64,000 nt of DNA from Thermococcus sp. Bubb.Bath (GTDB lineage Archaea > Methanobacteriota_B > Thermococci > Thermococcales > Thermococcaceae), in contig NZ_SNUR01000001.1 in the NCBI RefSeq assembly GCF_012027595.1, positions 558,001 to 622,000 of the forward strand, written 5' to 3'. This document shows, one piece after another, positions 26,894 to 36,753 of this stretch. How positions within the stretch are numbered: the first letter of the stretch is position 1; each line of letters begins with the position of its first letter. Both the position numbers and the translations under genes were made by a program. Below the pieces are notes generated by a model. The model saw nothing but the letters and a program-made list of their open reading frames with translations. It did not search any database and was not told the origin of the DNA.

Positions 26894-28245
26894 AGGCTCT
26901 CCGCTTCACTGTCGTAGTACTTTCCGTAGTACTGCTTGAGGGCCTTCTGCCTCTCGATGAAGTGCGTGAACAGGAGGGGGTCGTCGTCCTCCACATCCAC
27001 GATAACCGCTTTCATCCTTTTCTTGGGCCTTAGCGCCCTCCCTATAGTCTGGATCGTCATGATGTCGCTCTTACCGCCGCCGGCCAGGATTATGGCGGAG
27101 ATTTCTGGGATGTCGACTCCCTCCTTGAGGAGGGTGGAGACGAGCACCGGAATCCTGCCCTCCTTGAACTCCTCTAGGATTTCCCACCTATTCGGACTCT
27201 GGGAGCTGAGGAACTCGGCCCGGATTCCCCCCTTCTCCAGCAGTTCCTTGAGGATTTTGCCGTGCTCAAGTCTTTTGACGTCTATGAGAACTCTGTGTCC
27301 CTTTTTAACTAGCTCTACCGCCTTCTCGACAATAGCCCGGTTTCTGGCCATGTTGTTCATAATCATGTCCTCGTAAAGCTCTTTGTACCTCTCACTGAAG
27401 GACGGCATCTCCGACTCGTACTTTATAACCTCAAACCTTGGCTTTGAGAGGAATTTCTCCTTTATTAGATCCTCTGCCCTAATCTCGTAGATTATTGGCC
27501 CAACGACGGCCTCTATCTTTATCTCTTCCCCCCTAATCCTTCTCCAAGGGGTCGCGGAAAGGCCAAAGCGGTACATCTGGGGAAGTTTAAGCCCAAGCTC
27601 ATAGAACTTCTCGGCGGCGGAAGTTCTGTGGCACTCATCGAAGACGACCACGCCGTACTCGTTCTCAAGTTTCTCCGGACCCCTGGAGAGGAGGGTCTGT
27701 ATCATGGCCACTGTCACGTCTCCCTCGCGCCACTTGTTATCGCCTATGATCCCCACCTCAACTCCAAGGACTTCCTTCACCTTGTCCGCCCACTGGTAGA
27801 GAAGCTCCTTGGTGTGGACGACTATGAGGGCGGAGACGTTCAGGCGGTGGATTATCCCGAGCCCCACTATGGTCTTCCCGCTTCCAACTGGGAGGGCCAG
27901 AACACCCATCTTCTCTTTGATGGCCTTCGTTATTACCCTCTCCTGGTAGCGCCGGAGTTTATAGGTCTCGTTCCACGTGGAGTTCAGCTCATAACCTCTT
28001 GGAGTTCTCTCGTCCCTAACGCGAACGCGGTAGCCCTTCTCCTTGAGGAAGGCCCTCACCCTCGGCAGGAGCCCCAGGGGGAACGTGTTCGTGTAGGGGT
28101 CGTAGAGGCTTTCGGGCTTCTCCCACTTTCCGTAGTCCTTCTTGTATGTCAACAGGTCATAGATGAGGAAGTAAACCTTTGGATCAGCCTTCGCAACGTG
28201 AACCCTCATTGAACCGTCCGGAATCTTCATGGTGACCGTGGACAT
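26842..28245 (-). CDS. XPB/Rad25-like superfamily 2 helicase
   Basis: 467 residues. Walker A GSGKT (about 121-125), DECH box (203-206), the SAT motif as LSATPWRR, and the motif [13 protein letters not shown]. The N-terminal part (about 25-95) is an XPB-type damage recognition region, and residues 340-365 correspond to motif IV of the second RecA domain. Archaeal XPB proteins unwind DNA in repair, often with the nuclease Bax1, which is not seen here. Starts at 28245, 28230 and 28209 are all possible; the bidirectional TATA at 28276 fits 28245 best. Confidence 0.85.
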   Translation of the reverse strand: MSTVTMKIPDGSMRVHVAKADPKVYFLIYDLLTYKKDYGKWEKPESLYDPYTNTFPLGLLPRVRAFLKEKGYRVRVRDERTPRGYELNSTWNETYKLRRYQERVITKAIKEKMGVLALPVGSGKTIVGLGIIHRLNVSALIVVHTKELLYQWADKVKEVLGVEVGIIGDNKWREGDVTVAMIQTLLSRGPEKLENEYGVVVFDECHRTSAAEKFYELGLKLPQMYRFGLSATPWRRIRGEEIKIEAVVGPIIYEIRAEDLIKEKFLSKPRFEVIKYESEMPSFSERYKELYEDMIMNNMARNRAIVEKAVELVKKGHRVLIDVKRLEHGKILKELLEKGGIRAEFLSSQSPNRWEILEEFKEGRIPVLVSTLLKEGVDIPEISAIILAGGGKSDIMTIQTIGRALRPKKRMKAVIVDVEDDDPLLFTHFIERQKALKQYYGKYYDSEAESLYNEISQSPKRAARDKA

Positions 28246-28275
28246 GGCAGTTCAAAGTGAGAGTTGAGGAAAAGG

Positions 28276-28285
28276 CCTTTATAGG
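28276..28285. promoter_or_regulatory. Shared bidirectional TATA element
   Basis: CCTTTATAGG reads as TTTATA on the plus strand and TATAAA on the minus strand. Counting 25 bp each way gives starts near 28305 for the UbiD-family gene (ATG 28314) and near 28255 for the helicase gene (ATG 28245). Confidence 0.5.
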
Positions 28286-28313
28286 CTTTTTGGAAAAATA
28301 TTTCGGTGATAGC

Positions 28314-29582
28314 ATGCTCGAGGAAATCCTCGCTCGGTTTAGAGAGGACGTTGTAACCGTTTACGAGCCCGTGAAAAAAGAGCTTGAGATAACCAGATAC
28401 CTGCTCAAGTACAAGACCCGGCCCGTTCTCTTTGAGGACGTCGAAGGGTGGAGGGTAGCGGGGAACATCTGGAGTACGAGGGAGAGGATAGCGCGCTTTT
28501 TGGGGGTCTCCAAAGAGGAACTGCTTCACTTCATCGCCGGCGCCATGGAGAACCCCAGACCTTTCAAAGAGGTCGATAAGGCGCCGTTCATGAGGAACTC
28601 CACGAAGGACTTCTCCCTCAAGGAGCTCCCAGTGCCGAAGTACTATCCCGGGGACAGGGGGCAGTACTTCACCTCCGCCATGGTTATCGCCAGGGACGAG
28701 GACGGTTTCGTTAACACATCCTTCCACAGGATTATGGTGCGCGATGAAAAAACCGCCTCAATACGCCTTGTCCCACGGCACCTCTACTCCATGTGGAAGG
28801 AGAAGGCCGAAAAGGGGGAGGAACTCGACGTCAGGATAATCGTGGGGAACCCCATCCACCTCCTCCTTGCTGGAGCTGTGAGCACCGCCTACGGGATCAG
28901 TGAGCTGGAAATAGCCTCCGCAATGAGCGAGAGAGCCTTTGGGAAGCCCCTTGAGATTGTCAAGGTGGGTGGCATCCCAGTCCCAGTTGAGAGCGAGTTC
29001 GTCTTCGAGGCCAAAATCACACCGGAGCTGGTGGACGAGGGACCCTTCGTGGATATAACCGGGACGTACGACATAGTGAGGAAACAACCCTTAGTTGTCT
29101 TTGAGAGGATGTATCACGTTGACGAACCGATATTCCATGCCCTCCTCCCTGGCTCCTACGAGCACTACATGCTGATGGGCCTCCCAAAGGAGCCGCAGAT
29201 ATACGCGAGCGTTAAGAGGGTCGTACCGAAAGTTCACGGCGTCCGCCTCACAGAGGGGGGAGCGATGTGGCTCCACGCGGTAGTTTCGATAACGAAGCAG
29301 CACGACGGGGACGGTAAGAACGCTATCATTGCGGCCTTTGCAGGCCATCCGAGCTTGAAGAGAGTCATCGTGGTCGATGAAGACATCAACATCTACGACG
29401 ACAGGGACGTTGAGTGGGCGATGGCAACGCGCTTCCAGCCGGATAAAGACCTGGTAATAGTGACAAACGCCAGGGGAAGCTCCCTTGACCCTTCGGCCCA
29501 GGATGGACTGACGGCAAAATGGGGAATCGACGCGACAAAACTACTCAAAAGAAAGGAAGAGTTTGAGAGGGCGAAGGTCTGA
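28314..29582 (+). CDS. UbiD-family decarboxylase, probable anhydromevalonate phosphate decarboxylase
   Basis: 422 residues. UbiD family motifs: [21 protein letters not shown] split around residue 145, the prFMN-site [13 protein letters not shown], and the acidic [18 protein letters not shown] with VDITGTYD. In archaea lacking the classical mevalonate diphosphate route, a UbiD homologue decarboxylates anhydromevalonate phosphate to isopentenyl phosphate; this is known from Aeropyrum and expected in Thermococcales. The frame is open to GTG 28257, but ATG 28314 has GGTGATAGC before it and a TATA box at 28276, so the longer start is rejected. Confidence 0.85.
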   Translation: MLEEILARFREDVVTVYEPVKKELEITRYLLKYKTRPVLFEDVEGWRVAGNIWSTRERIARFLGVSKEELLHFIAGAMENPRPFKEVDKAPFMRNSTKDFSLKELPVPKYYPGDRGQYFTSAMVIARDEDGFVNTSFHRIMVRDEKTASIRLVPRHLYSMWKEKAEKGEELDVRIIVGNPIHLLLAGAVSTAYGISELEIASAMSERAFGKPLEIVKVGGIPVPVESEFVFEAKITPELVDEGPFVDITGTYDIVRKQPLVVFERMYHVDEPIFHALLPGSYEHYMLMGLPKEPQIYASVKRVVPKVHGVRLTEGGAMWLHAVVSITKQHDGDGKNAIIAAFAGHPSLKRVIVVDEDINIYDDRDVEWAMATRFQPDKDLVIVTNARGSSLDPSAQDGLTAKWGIDATKLLKRKEEFERAKV

Positions 29583-30518
29583 TCACTTCTTTCCGTTCCC
29601 CTCTTCCACCATTTTGAGGAATATCTCCTCCAGACTGGGTGCACGAACCATGAGCTGAAGTATCTTCGCCCCCTGGCTCCACACGAGCTCGTTAATCTGC
29701 GGTCTGATGTCCTCCGGGGATTTTATCTTGTACTTCGTCTCGCTCACCTTCTCGACCTGCCAGTCAGCGGAATCGAAGCTCACTGGCTTGTCCGTCTCAA
29801 GGAGTATCAGGTAGCCGCCCTTTCTGAGGAAATCTCTCTTTATGTTCTCTATGCTGTCCTCCACGCGTAGCTTACCCCTCACTATAACCCCAACGGTATC
29901 GCAGACCTCCTCAACGTGGGCCAGGATGTGGGATGAAAAGAACACCGTTTTCCCTTCCTTCTTCTGGGCCCTGATGATGTCCTTGAACTCCGCTATCCCA
30001 GTGGGATCGAGACCGGTCATGGGTTCGTCCAGTATGAGGAGCTCGGGGTCGTTTATGAGTGCCTGGGCCAGGAGAACCCTCTGCCGCATTCCCTTCGAGA
30101 ACTTTCCGACCTTCTTGTCCTTTACCCCCCAGAGGTTCAGGAGTTCAAGGAGCTCCCTGCTCCGCTTGGCCCTCTCCTCCCTGGACATTCCAAAGGATTC
30201 TCCTATCATGTCCAGGGTCTGCATTGGGGTGAGGAAGTCCCAGAGGGTAGCGTGCTCCGGCATGTAGCCGATCCTCTTTTTCGCGTTTAGGAGGGTCTTT
30301 TCGTGGAATCTCCCGTCTTTGAACACCTCTTCGCCGAAGAGCTCTATCTTCCCCTTTTGAGGATAAATGAGGCCGAGAGTACTTAAGATTGTGGTGCTCT
30401 TCCCGGCACCGTTGGGACCGAGGAACCCATAAACCTGGCCCTTCTTGACCTCAAGGTTGAGACCATCGAGGGCTCTCACGTCCCTATAATTTTTAAGGAG
30501 GTTCTCTATCTTGATCAT
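29583..30518 (-). CDS. ABC transporter ATP-binding protein
   Basis: 311 residues. Walker A GPNGAGKST (about 39), signature FSKGMRQRV (about 140), Walker B LLILDEPMTGLDP and a switch histidine in FFSSHILAHVEE. The extended C-terminal third (after about residue 215) is typical of the CcmA/NatA class. The start follows GAGGTGATGGCG. Its gene is coupled to the permease gene upstream (TGATG-type junction). Substrate unknown; an exporter of the ABC-2 type. Confidence 0.92.
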   Translation of the reverse strand: MIKIENLLKNYRDVRALDGLNLEVKKGQVYGFLGPNGAGKSTTILSTLGLIYPQKGKIELFGEEVFKDGRFHEKTLLNAKKRIGYMPEHATLWDFLTPMQTLDMIGESFGMSREERAKRSRELLELLNLWGVKDKKVGKFSKGMRQRVLLAQALINDPELLILDEPMTGLDPTGIAEFKDIIRAQKKEGKTVFFSSHILAHVEEVCDTVGVIVRGKLRVEDSIENIKRDFLRKGGYLILLETDKPVSFDSADWQVEKVSETKYKIKSPEDIRPQINELVWSQGAKILQLMVRAPSLEEIFLKMVEEGNGKK

Positions 30519-30523
30519 CGCCA

Positions 30524-31714
30524 TCACCTCAGATCCATACGGAGGAAGCGGTAGAACGCTATTCCAAGGTACACGAGCGTAACTCCGATGAGAACCCAGA
30601 GCCTGTCAAGGTTCTGTTTGATGGAGTAGCCAACTCCTCTATACACGTCCATAGTGTAGCAGCGCATTTCGTGTACTTCCTCTACGGGAGTTCCATTTAT
30701 TGTCTTCGTTGTGCTTCCACCGGAGTAAGTGGCACCCTTACAGTATCCTTTCTCAGTAGTGTTCGTTACCTCAGTTTTTATGGGATGTTTGTAGTCGGCT
30801 ACCATCATAGGGCCTTCTTGAACCATTGGATAGTACGTGGTGTTCGTGATCGTTACATGAACCTTCTCCGAGAGGTTACCCAGCAGGTAGTCGAGCTGCG
30901 TTATCGGGTCAAAGAAGAGGTATTTCTTCTCGTAGTCCCTCTTGATACGATTGTACTGCTCGTTGAGGTAGTCGTAGGGGGATTTGTGTTGTCTCTCGAG
31001 GTACGGTCTCGTCCCATTCATGGACTGATTGTACTGGACGTATGGGGCAACGCCATAATCCATTGTCTCCCAGTTGGGCCCGAACTTCTCCCTCGTCAGC
31101 TGCTCCGCCTTGGAGTGGGCAAAGTAGTCGACCAGTATCGGGCTCATGAGGGATACGAGGAAGAGCAGCACTATTGCGATGCCTATGGCGGTTGAGGTCG
31201 ACTTTACGAAGAGGGAGATTATGTATCCCAGGGCCAGAAACTCCAGCATGGCCACGAGAATAGCCAGGTTCAGCAGGATAACGTCCGAGACCAGGCTTCC
31301 AGTTACGTCAACACCCATAAGGGTAACCCCGATTATCGTCACCACCACTGCCGCGAATATTGCCGCAAAGAGGGCAACAAGGTGGCCGAGAAGCTTTCCT
31401 GTGATATAACCAAGCCGGCTTATCGGTTTGCTCAGGGCTACCCTGAGCGTTCCTTCGGTTATTTCAGCGTTTATCGCCGTTGCCCCGAGAACTATCGCCA
31501 GTATCGTGATGAAGAACTTCGCCAGGGAGAGGGTCACCGAGATGAGGCCGGAGACTATCTCAGAGGCCGTAAACTCCCTCCCAAAGGGGTGAACGCTCTT
31601 CATCGCGTAGAGCACGGGTATATAGAGCAGGAGCATTACTATAACAACCGCCCAGAACTTCTTCGTTCGAAGGCTCTTCTTAAGCTCAAGTCTCAGTCCC
31701 CACAACAACACCAA
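30524..31714 (-). CDS. ABC-2 type transporter permease
   Basis: 396 residues. Helix 1 covers about residues 20-38; a long extracytoplasmic loop of about 140 residues (215-355) lies before the last helix, with a cysteine pair (YCKGA and RCYT). Core helices span about 55-205, with ITEGTLRVALSKPISRLGYITGK as the coupling segment. This is the NosY/ABC-2 layout. The start is unclear: AGGAGGTG is directly followed by TTG, GTG and TTG; GTG 31714 is chosen. A TATA-like ATTTTTATAC lies about 35 bp upstream. Confidence 0.88.
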   Translation of the reverse strand: MVLLWGLRLELKKSLRTKKFWAVVIVMLLLYIPVLYAMKSVHPFGREFTASEIVSGLISVTLSLAKFFITILAIVLGATAINAEITEGTLRVALSKPISRLGYITGKLLGHLVALFAAIFAAVVVTIIGVTLMGVDVTGSLVSDVILLNLAILVAMLEFLALGYIISLFVKSTSTAIGIAIVLLFLVSLMSPILVDYFAHSKAEQLTREKFGPNWETMDYGVAPYVQYNQSMNGTRPYLERQHKSPYDYLNEQYNRIKRDYEKKYLFFDPITQLDYLLGNLSEKVHVTITNTTYYPMVQEGPMMVADYKHPIKTEVTNTTEKGYCKGATYSGGSTTKTINGTPVEEVHEMRCYTMDVYRGVGYSIKQNLDRLWVLIGVTLVYLGIAFYRFLRMDLR

Positions 31715-31863
31715 CACCTCCTAAGGTTCCATCGTTGTTTATCAACATTAGTATAAAAAATTTTTGTTTGAGTGATTAGTGGGGAAAGCAAAGACCCCTA
31801 TAGGAATCAGGGCATTGAAGGTTCTTCTTTGAGGTTCTATAAAGGCGAAAGGCCGCGAGAAGT

Positions 31864-32658
31864 TCAAAGCTCCGTGAGTTCAAGGACGAGCTTTGCCCGT
31901 TCCCCACAGTGCCGCTGGAGCCGCTCCACGACCCGCTCGTTTCCCCCGAGGGCCGGCCAAAGGATGGAGTCTATATGGAGGGGTGGAACTCCTGTCTCCT
32001 TTGATACTCTCCCCCAGAAAGATACGGGGGGCTCGTTGGTTATTCTCCCCGTGTATACCTTTATCCTGACGTCCTCGGGTATCTCAAGCTCCATTGGATA
32101 CGGGACGAACTCCTCGAAGGCTATCCTCCCGGCGTAGCCGAACATTTTGATGGCAAAAACTACGGTTTTTGCGCTCTTCCTGGATCCAAGGGTTTCTGCA
32201 AGCTCTTCCCTGAGTTTCACCATGCCGGCGAAGTAGTAGTTCCTCAAGTCATCGATGTCGAGTGAATCGAGGAAGGGCTCCAGCTTCTTCAGTCTGCTTA
32301 GTTTTCTAGCAACGAGGCGGCGGTTGGTTCGTGAAGCCGGCAAAAACTCCAAGTAGGCATCCACTATGCCCCCCTTGGGCGGATGGGAGGAGAAATACCT
32401 TGAGAACTCCCACCACCAGTTCTCCCCCTTCCCGCTCAGCTGGTAGCTCACTATCGAGTTGGCAACAACGAGATTCAGGAACAGTTCGTCGTTTCCGAGG
32501 TTCTCCCGGAGGTTTCTGAGGGCGTCGAACTGGAGGTCAACCTTTTCCTCGATTATCCTGGCGCATTCTACCCCAAGCTCCCTTAGAATTTCCCTAATCC
32601 TCTCAACTTTGTCTTTATCGGCCCTGTAGTGTATTTTAACGTACTTCTCCAGCGTCAT
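31864..32658 (-). CDS. N-glycosylase/DNA lyase, archaeal 8-oxoguanine type (AGOG)
   Basis: 264 residues. It removes 8-oxoguanine from DNA and cuts the abasic site. AGOG marks are the WWWEFSRYFSS segment, the catalytic lysine in FAIKMFGYAGR (about 171) and the aspartate in IPEDVRIKVYTG (about 196), matching the Lys/Asp pair of the characterised Pyrobaculum enzyme. ATG 32658 is used; it lies 4 bp from the stop of the GHMP-type gene, so it is co-translated with it. Confidence 0.92.
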   Translation of the reverse strand: MTLEKYVKIHYRADKDKVERIREILRELGVECARIIEEKVDLQFDALRNLRENLGNDELFLNLVVANSIVSYQLSGKGENWWWEFSRYFSSHPPKGGIVDAYLEFLPASRTNRRLVARKLSRLKKLEPFLDSLDIDDLRNYYFAGMVKLREELAETLGSRKSAKTVVFAIKMFGYAGRIAFEEFVPYPMELEIPEDVRIKVYTGRITNEPPVSFWGRVSKETGVPPLHIDSILWPALGGNERVVERLQRHCGERAKLVLELTEL

Positions 32659-32661
32659 CAC

Positions 32662-33639
32662 TCATCCCCGCCCGCTGCCAACGGACTTTATCAACCTCTC
32701 CAAAAACGCGTTCTCCTGAATTATCTCGGCGCCCCTGTTCCGAGGAACACCTATCTCAACCGTTCCCCTGATGCCGTGGTCGTTCATGTAGTCCTGGGCC
32801 TCTTCAACCAGCCTCTCACCTTCATCGCGCAGAATGAGACCGTAAACCGTCGGCCCCCAGCTGCTCTGGCCGTAACCATAGCTCCTTTCCCTCAGAAAGT
32901 CGAGGAGGATTCCAACATCCTCCCTGAACTCCCCGCCCTGGTAGCCGCTGAAGTGGCTTCCAACCAGTTCCTGAATCCGGGTCAGGCTCTTTCCAAAGTC
33001 CCTGATGTTACTCTCCACGAGGGCCGGGAGTAGACCCAGGAGGATTACGTGACTTATCTCCCTCGCGGCCTGGGGATTCCCCCCCAGAGAGGCCATTACG
33101 GGCTTCTCCTCAACCTCGTCAAATCCGGGCCGAAACTCCGGGATGATTATCAAAAAAGCCCACTCCTCCGGGAACTCATGCCGAACGATGAGGGGAGGAA
33201 TGCCGTTGCGAACCCCGCCGTCGAGCACGAAACCTCCGAGCCGGAAGGCGTGTATCCCGACGCCACTGTTCTTTCCCCGTCCCAGAACCCGGGCTATCTC
33301 TTCGATTGTAACGTTGAGACCGTTCAGCTTTGCGATACCGGTGCCTACCGCGAGGCTCAGCTGGGTTGTCGAACCCAGACCGACGTGCCTCGGAATGCCC
33401 CTCCGCACCTCAATGGAGTAACCCGTACCGGTTTCAAAGGAGCCGTTCATCGCATTCAGGGCCTCCAGGATCGTCTCCCTGTCCTCGCCTTCAGCTTTGA
33501 TTTCGATGGATTCTGAGGGGATCATCCTGACCTCATATCCGCCTTCTATAGCCACCCCCAGGGACCCAAACCTCCTCCCTAAGCTTCCGGAGGGATCGAT
33601 GAGTCCCATGTGAAGTCTCCGAGGTGTTCTTATTATCAT
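32662..33639 (-). CDS. beta-ribofuranosylaminobenzene 5'-phosphate synthase (GHMP fold)
   Basis: 325 residues. The enzyme joins p-aminobenzoate to PRPP, the first committed step to the methanopterin-like C1 carrier. The GHMP-type glycine motif RHVGLGSTTQLSLAVG (about residue 85) and an N-terminal RTPRRLHMGLIDPSGSLG are typical. Thermococcales make a methanopterin-like pterin, so the role fits. ATG start at 33639. It lies 2 bp from an AI-2E-type gene and is coupled to the AGOG gene. Confidence 0.88.
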   Translation of the reverse strand: MIIRTPRRLHMGLIDPSGSLGRRFGSLGVAIEGGYEVRMIPSESIEIKAEGEDRETILEALNAMNGSFETGTGYSIEVRRGIPRHVGLGSTTQLSLAVGTGIAKLNGLNVTIEEIARVLGRGKNSGVGIHAFRLGGFVLDGGVRNGIPPLIVRHEFPEEWAFLIIIPEFRPGFDEVEEKPVMASLGGNPQAAREISHVILLGLLPALVESNIRDFGKSLTRIQELVGSHFSGYQGGEFREDVGILLDFLRERSYGYGQSSWGPTVYGLILRDEGERLVEEAQDYMNDHGIRGTVEIGVPRNRGAEIIQENAFLERLIKSVGSGRG

Positions 33640-33641
33640 CC

Positions 33642-34634
33642 CTATACCTCCTTAACCATGTTCTTCCACTCCTCGGCCACTGTGGTTAGGAGGCCGAGGG
33701 CAACTGGACCGATTATTATGCCCACCAGTCCAAAAGCCCAAAGCCCCCCAAATATACCAACGAGGGATATGAAAGCGTTTAGGCCGCGCTTTTTGATAGT
33801 CATCCTGGGCACGAGGAGTATATCCGGAGCTGGAGAAACCGCGACCGCAGAGTAGAGTGAGAACAGGATGGCCATGAGAATACCGCTGGATCGGCCGAGG
33901 TAGAACGCCATTGGGAGCCACACCATCCATCCTCCAAGGAGTGGGAGGAGCTCAAGGACGGCTACGAGAATTCCCAGGGCTATCGCGCCACTGGGCTGGG
34001 AGACGCCGAAGACCCAGAAGCCGAGTGCCGCGGTGCTCCCCTTTATTACGCTGAGGCTGAGCCAGCTCTTCAGAAGGGTATCAAGCGTGTTCCTAGTTGC
34101 GTCTATGAGCCTGAGGCCGAACTCCCTGTTGGTAGTGGGTATGAGGGAGTAGACCTCCTCCACTATCTCTTGAACGTTGAGGAGTGCCCCGTAGTAGACG
34201 AATATCATGATGAATACCTCAAGGGAGAGCTTCGGGAGGGAGTAGGTGTAGCTGATGATGTATTTCTCAAGCCTCGTTGAGACGCCCTGGCTCGTGGCGG
34301 CGAGAACTTCGTTGAGTGTCTGGGATGAGACAGTAACCGACTGAAGCCAGTTGAAGAAAGATTCAAGGTAGCCCACCAGCTGGTACTTGACCTCAGAGAT
34401 CCAGAGGACGAAGCCGATTATGAAGAGAAATGAGATGATGGATAGGAGGATCGTCAGGATGAACGCCGACTTCTTGGCCCCTACCCGCTTCTCCAGTCGG
34501 ACATGAGCGGGGTAGGTAACATAGACGATAGTCAGCGCAATGATTATCGGCGAGAGGACGGGCTCGATAACGAGCCATATAAGGTAAAAGATAACCGCAG
34601 AGATAACTATCCAGACTATCGTTTCACTTCTCAT
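33642..34634 (-). CDS. AI-2E family transporter-like membrane protein
   Basis: 330 residues with about eight helices. Family marks: YVTYPAHVRLEKRVGAKK after helix 2, the conserved LLPTTNRE-like SLIPTTNREFG and KGSTAALGFWVFGV, and LPLLGGWMVWLPMAFYL. The name comes from distant relatives; the substrate is unknown. The start overlaps the upstream small gene by 11 bp, with GGGGATGCTTG before the ATG. A second family member is at 56491. Confidence 0.86.
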   Translation of the reverse strand: MRSETIVWIVISAVIFYLIWLVIEPVLSPIIIALTIVYVTYPAHVRLEKRVGAKKSAFILTILLSIISFLFIIGFVLWISEVKYQLVGYLESFFNWLQSVTVSSQTLNEVLAATSQGVSTRLEKYIISYTYSLPKLSLEVFIMIFVYYGALLNVQEIVEEVYSLIPTTNREFGLRLIDATRNTLDTLLKSWLSLSVIKGSTAALGFWVFGVSQPSGAIALGILVAVLELLPLLGGWMVWLPMAFYLGRSSGILMAILFSLYSAVAVSPAPDILLVPRMTIKKRGLNAFISLVGIFGGLWAFGLVGIIIGPVALGLLTTVAEEWKNMVKEV

Positions 34635-35094
34635 CAAGCATCCCCATGTACTTTAATATGAGTCCCGCCGCGGAGGGCTTACTGAACGTGAAGAGCACTC
34701 CCCTATCCTCATTGAGGATGAAGTCCTTTCCAACTGCAAGGTAGCCAGTCTTAAGCCTGTGAACCTGGATACGCTCAAAGTCGGGCCGCCATGAAACCCC
34801 AATACTGTCCAGGACTTCTTCCAACCGGTCAAAGATAGCCCTGTTCAGGAACTTTACCGGCTTTGGTGTGAACTCTTCCTTGACGATTTCGTCAGGCTCT
34901 AGGGGGATGCCCCAGAACTCTTTAGCACACTCGAAGGGGTACACGTAGTCCTCCCCGTATTCCGGCACGTAGAGCTCCCTTATCACTGCAAGCAGGACCT
35001 TTCGGGCATCCTTCCCGTAGAACTCAACCCGGAGGTTGAACTTTCCGTCCTCAAAGCCGTTCTCAAAGACCTCTAGCTTTTCTTCACAGAGCAT
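34624..35094 (-). CDS. Conserved hypothetical protein
   Basis: 156 residues, soluble, about half acidic or basic. It has a block with YVPEYGEDYVYPFECAKEFW (about residues 42-61) and a later VSWRPDFERIQVHRL. No signal peptide, helix or recognised motif is seen. It is squeezed between SppA (stop and start share TGAATG) and the AI-2E-type gene, so it is translated with both. I do not recognise the family; it looks like a Thermococcales-specific gene. Confidence 0.65.
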   Translation of the reverse strand: MLCEEKLEVFENGFEDGKFNLRVEFYGKDARKVLLAVIRELYVPEYGEDYVYPFECAKEFWGIPLEPDEIVKEEFTPKPVKFLNRAIFDRLEEVLDSIGVSWRPDFERIQVHRLKTGYLAVGKDFILNEDRGVLFTFSKPSAAGLILKYMGMLDEK

Positions 35095-36090
35095 TCAACC
35101 ACCCCCTGGGAGGAGCCTCACGTAGCGCGGGTCCAAGTAGAGGGCGGTGCTCCCGATGCTTCCGAGGGAATAGCCCCCGGTAGGATACTCATAGAGCTTT
35201 ATCCTTGCAGAGGAAACGTTCATGAGCCTCTCAAGCTCACTCACGGCAGTCTGAAAGTTTCCGGTTTCATCAACGAGGGTTCCGGTCAGGTTTGCTGCAA
35301 ACCAGGTTTCACCAGTGGCGTACTTCAGGGTCTCGTTCCTCGTCATGTTCCGCCCGTAGCTTACCGCGTCGATGAAGCTCTGGAAGTAGACGTTTACCAT
35401 ATTTTGTATCTCCTTTTTCTCCTCTGGCGTCAGGGCCCTCCATTCGGCGCCCATGTCCTTGTGGGGGCCGGTTTTGAACACCGTCACCTTTATTCCGTTC
35501 AAGGCGTAGTTCTGAGAGTAGTCGTAGTGGACGTAGAGGACTCCAATGCTCCCGATCTCGGCAAGGGGATCCGCCACTATTCTGTCCGCCCCAACGGCTA
35601 TGTAGTAACCGCCGGAGGCCGCTTCACCGCCGGTGTAAGCGACTACGGGTTTCTTGGCTTTGAGGGTGAGGACCGCGTGATAAATATCCCTGACAGCCCC
35701 AACGTCCCCTCCAGGGCTCTCAATCCACAGGAGAACCCCTCCAATTGAGTCGTTGGAGGCGAGCCTCATTAGGGTTGGGACGACGTTCAGGGCGGTTCCA
35801 TCATCTATCAGACCGAAGATTGGGACGACGGCTATCGTTGCGTTTGATGAGGTTACGTTCCTCTCCAGCTCGACTGCCCTCAGCTGGGCCTCAAGCTCCT
35901 GAACTCGTGCTTGGAGTTCAAGGTTCGAGAAACCGCCGGTGACATTTGATGTACAGGTGGTGTTGACGGGAACGGGAGTGTAGTGTTCGATGCTCTGGTT
36001 CTGGAGATAGAGCAGCGCAGTTGAGGTAACGAAGACCCCAAGGATGAGAACGAGGATGAAAGTGATGTACTTCCAGACTTCTGCCCTCAT
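35095..36090 (-). CDS. sppA: Signal peptide peptidase SppA-like
   Basis: 331 residues. One membrane helix (about 7-27) is followed by a protease of the S49 type: GVLLWIESPGGDVGAV, the nucleophile serine in GEAASGGYYIA, SIGVLYVH and a lysine in KTGPHKDMGAEWR (the base). These enzymes degrade cleaved signal peptides outside the membrane; the single-helix archaeal form matches the Thermococcus enzyme. ATG 36090 has GGTGAGTAAACAG before it; ATG 36111 has no ribosome site. First of a coupled group reaching to AGOG. Confidence 0.92.
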   Translation of the reverse strand: MRAEVWKYITFILVLILGVFVTSTALLYLQNQSIEHYTPVPVNTTCTSNVTGGFSNLELQARVQELEAQLRAVELERNVTSSNATIAVVPIFGLIDDGTALNVVPTLMRLASNDSIGGVLLWIESPGGDVGAVRDIYHAVLTLKAKKPVVAYTGGEAASGGYYIAVGADRIVADPLAEIGSIGVLYVHYDYSQNYALNGIKVTVFKTGPHKDMGAEWRALTPEEKKEIQNMVNVYFQSFIDAVSYGRNMTRNETLKYATGETWFAANLTGTLVDETGNFQTAVSELERLMNVSSARIKLYEYPTGGYSLGSIGSTALYLDPRYVRLLPGGG

Positions 36091-36184
36091 CTGTTTACTC
36101 ACCGGGGTCATTTGGGGTTTTATCTTTTAAACCTGCCCCATCGACCGGGAGGTTTAAATCCCCTTTGAAGGAGGTAGTAGGGGG

Positions 36185-36652
36185 ATGAGAATGCAGGTCT
36201 GGTACCGCTCACGCGCCCTCTACGACACCGTCATCAAACTCCTGAACTCGGGCAGGAGTGAGGAAGCACTCAAGATTGCCGAAGAGATTCCGGATGACAA
36301 AGTGAAGGCCCAGGCTTTCGCAAAGATAGCCGTGAAGCTCGCATCAGAGGGCAGGGACTACAAAAAGGCCCTCGAAAAGGCTGTGGAGACCGCCTCCGAC
36401 CTTCCCAACCAGGAGGCAACGAAAACACTCATGGGTCTGGCCTTTGACTTCCTAAATATGGATATGGAAGAAGAGAGCCTAAGGATAGCAGGCTTCATAA
36501 CCGACCTCCCGAACCGCTCCAAAATCCAGGCGGAGGTTGCGCTCAAGCTCGCCAGGGAGGGAAAGGTGTCAGAGGCGATGGAGATCATCAACGACATAAT
36601 GGACGAGGACGTCAAGACCTGGGCAATGTCCCGGATGGCGACGACGGTTTAG
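36185..36652 (+). CDS. Helical repeat protein, unknown function
   Basis: 155 residues arranged in four or five helical pairs of about 33 residues each: SGRSEEALKIAEEIPDD, EGRDYKKALEKAVETASD, MDMEEESLRIAGFITDLP and EGKVSEAMEIINDIMD. The pattern resembles TPR/HEAT-like repeats used for protein binding. ATG 36185 follows GGAGGTAGTAGGGGG; ATG 36191 is a possible alternative. No partner is evident in the neighbourhood. Confidence 0.75.
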   Translation: MRMQVWYRSRALYDTVIKLLNSGRSEEALKIAEEIPDDKVKAQAFAKIAVKLASEGRDYKKALEKAVETASDLPNQEATKTLMGLAFDFLNMDMEEESLRIAGFITDLPNRSKIQAEVALKLAREGKVSEAMEIINDIMDEDVKTWAMSRMATTV

Positions 36653-36753
36653 CCTTATACTGTTAATCAGGACATATTTTCTGGACTTTTTTGAGCCTTC
36701 CAAGTCCACAACATTTTTTTAGTGCCTCCAGAGCGGAGCTAGGAGGTGAGAAA

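Noticed and set aside
28257-28313. Longer N-terminus of the UbiD-family protein from GTG 28257
   Set aside because: The TATA element at 28276 lies within it and ATG 28314 has a clear GGTGAT site.
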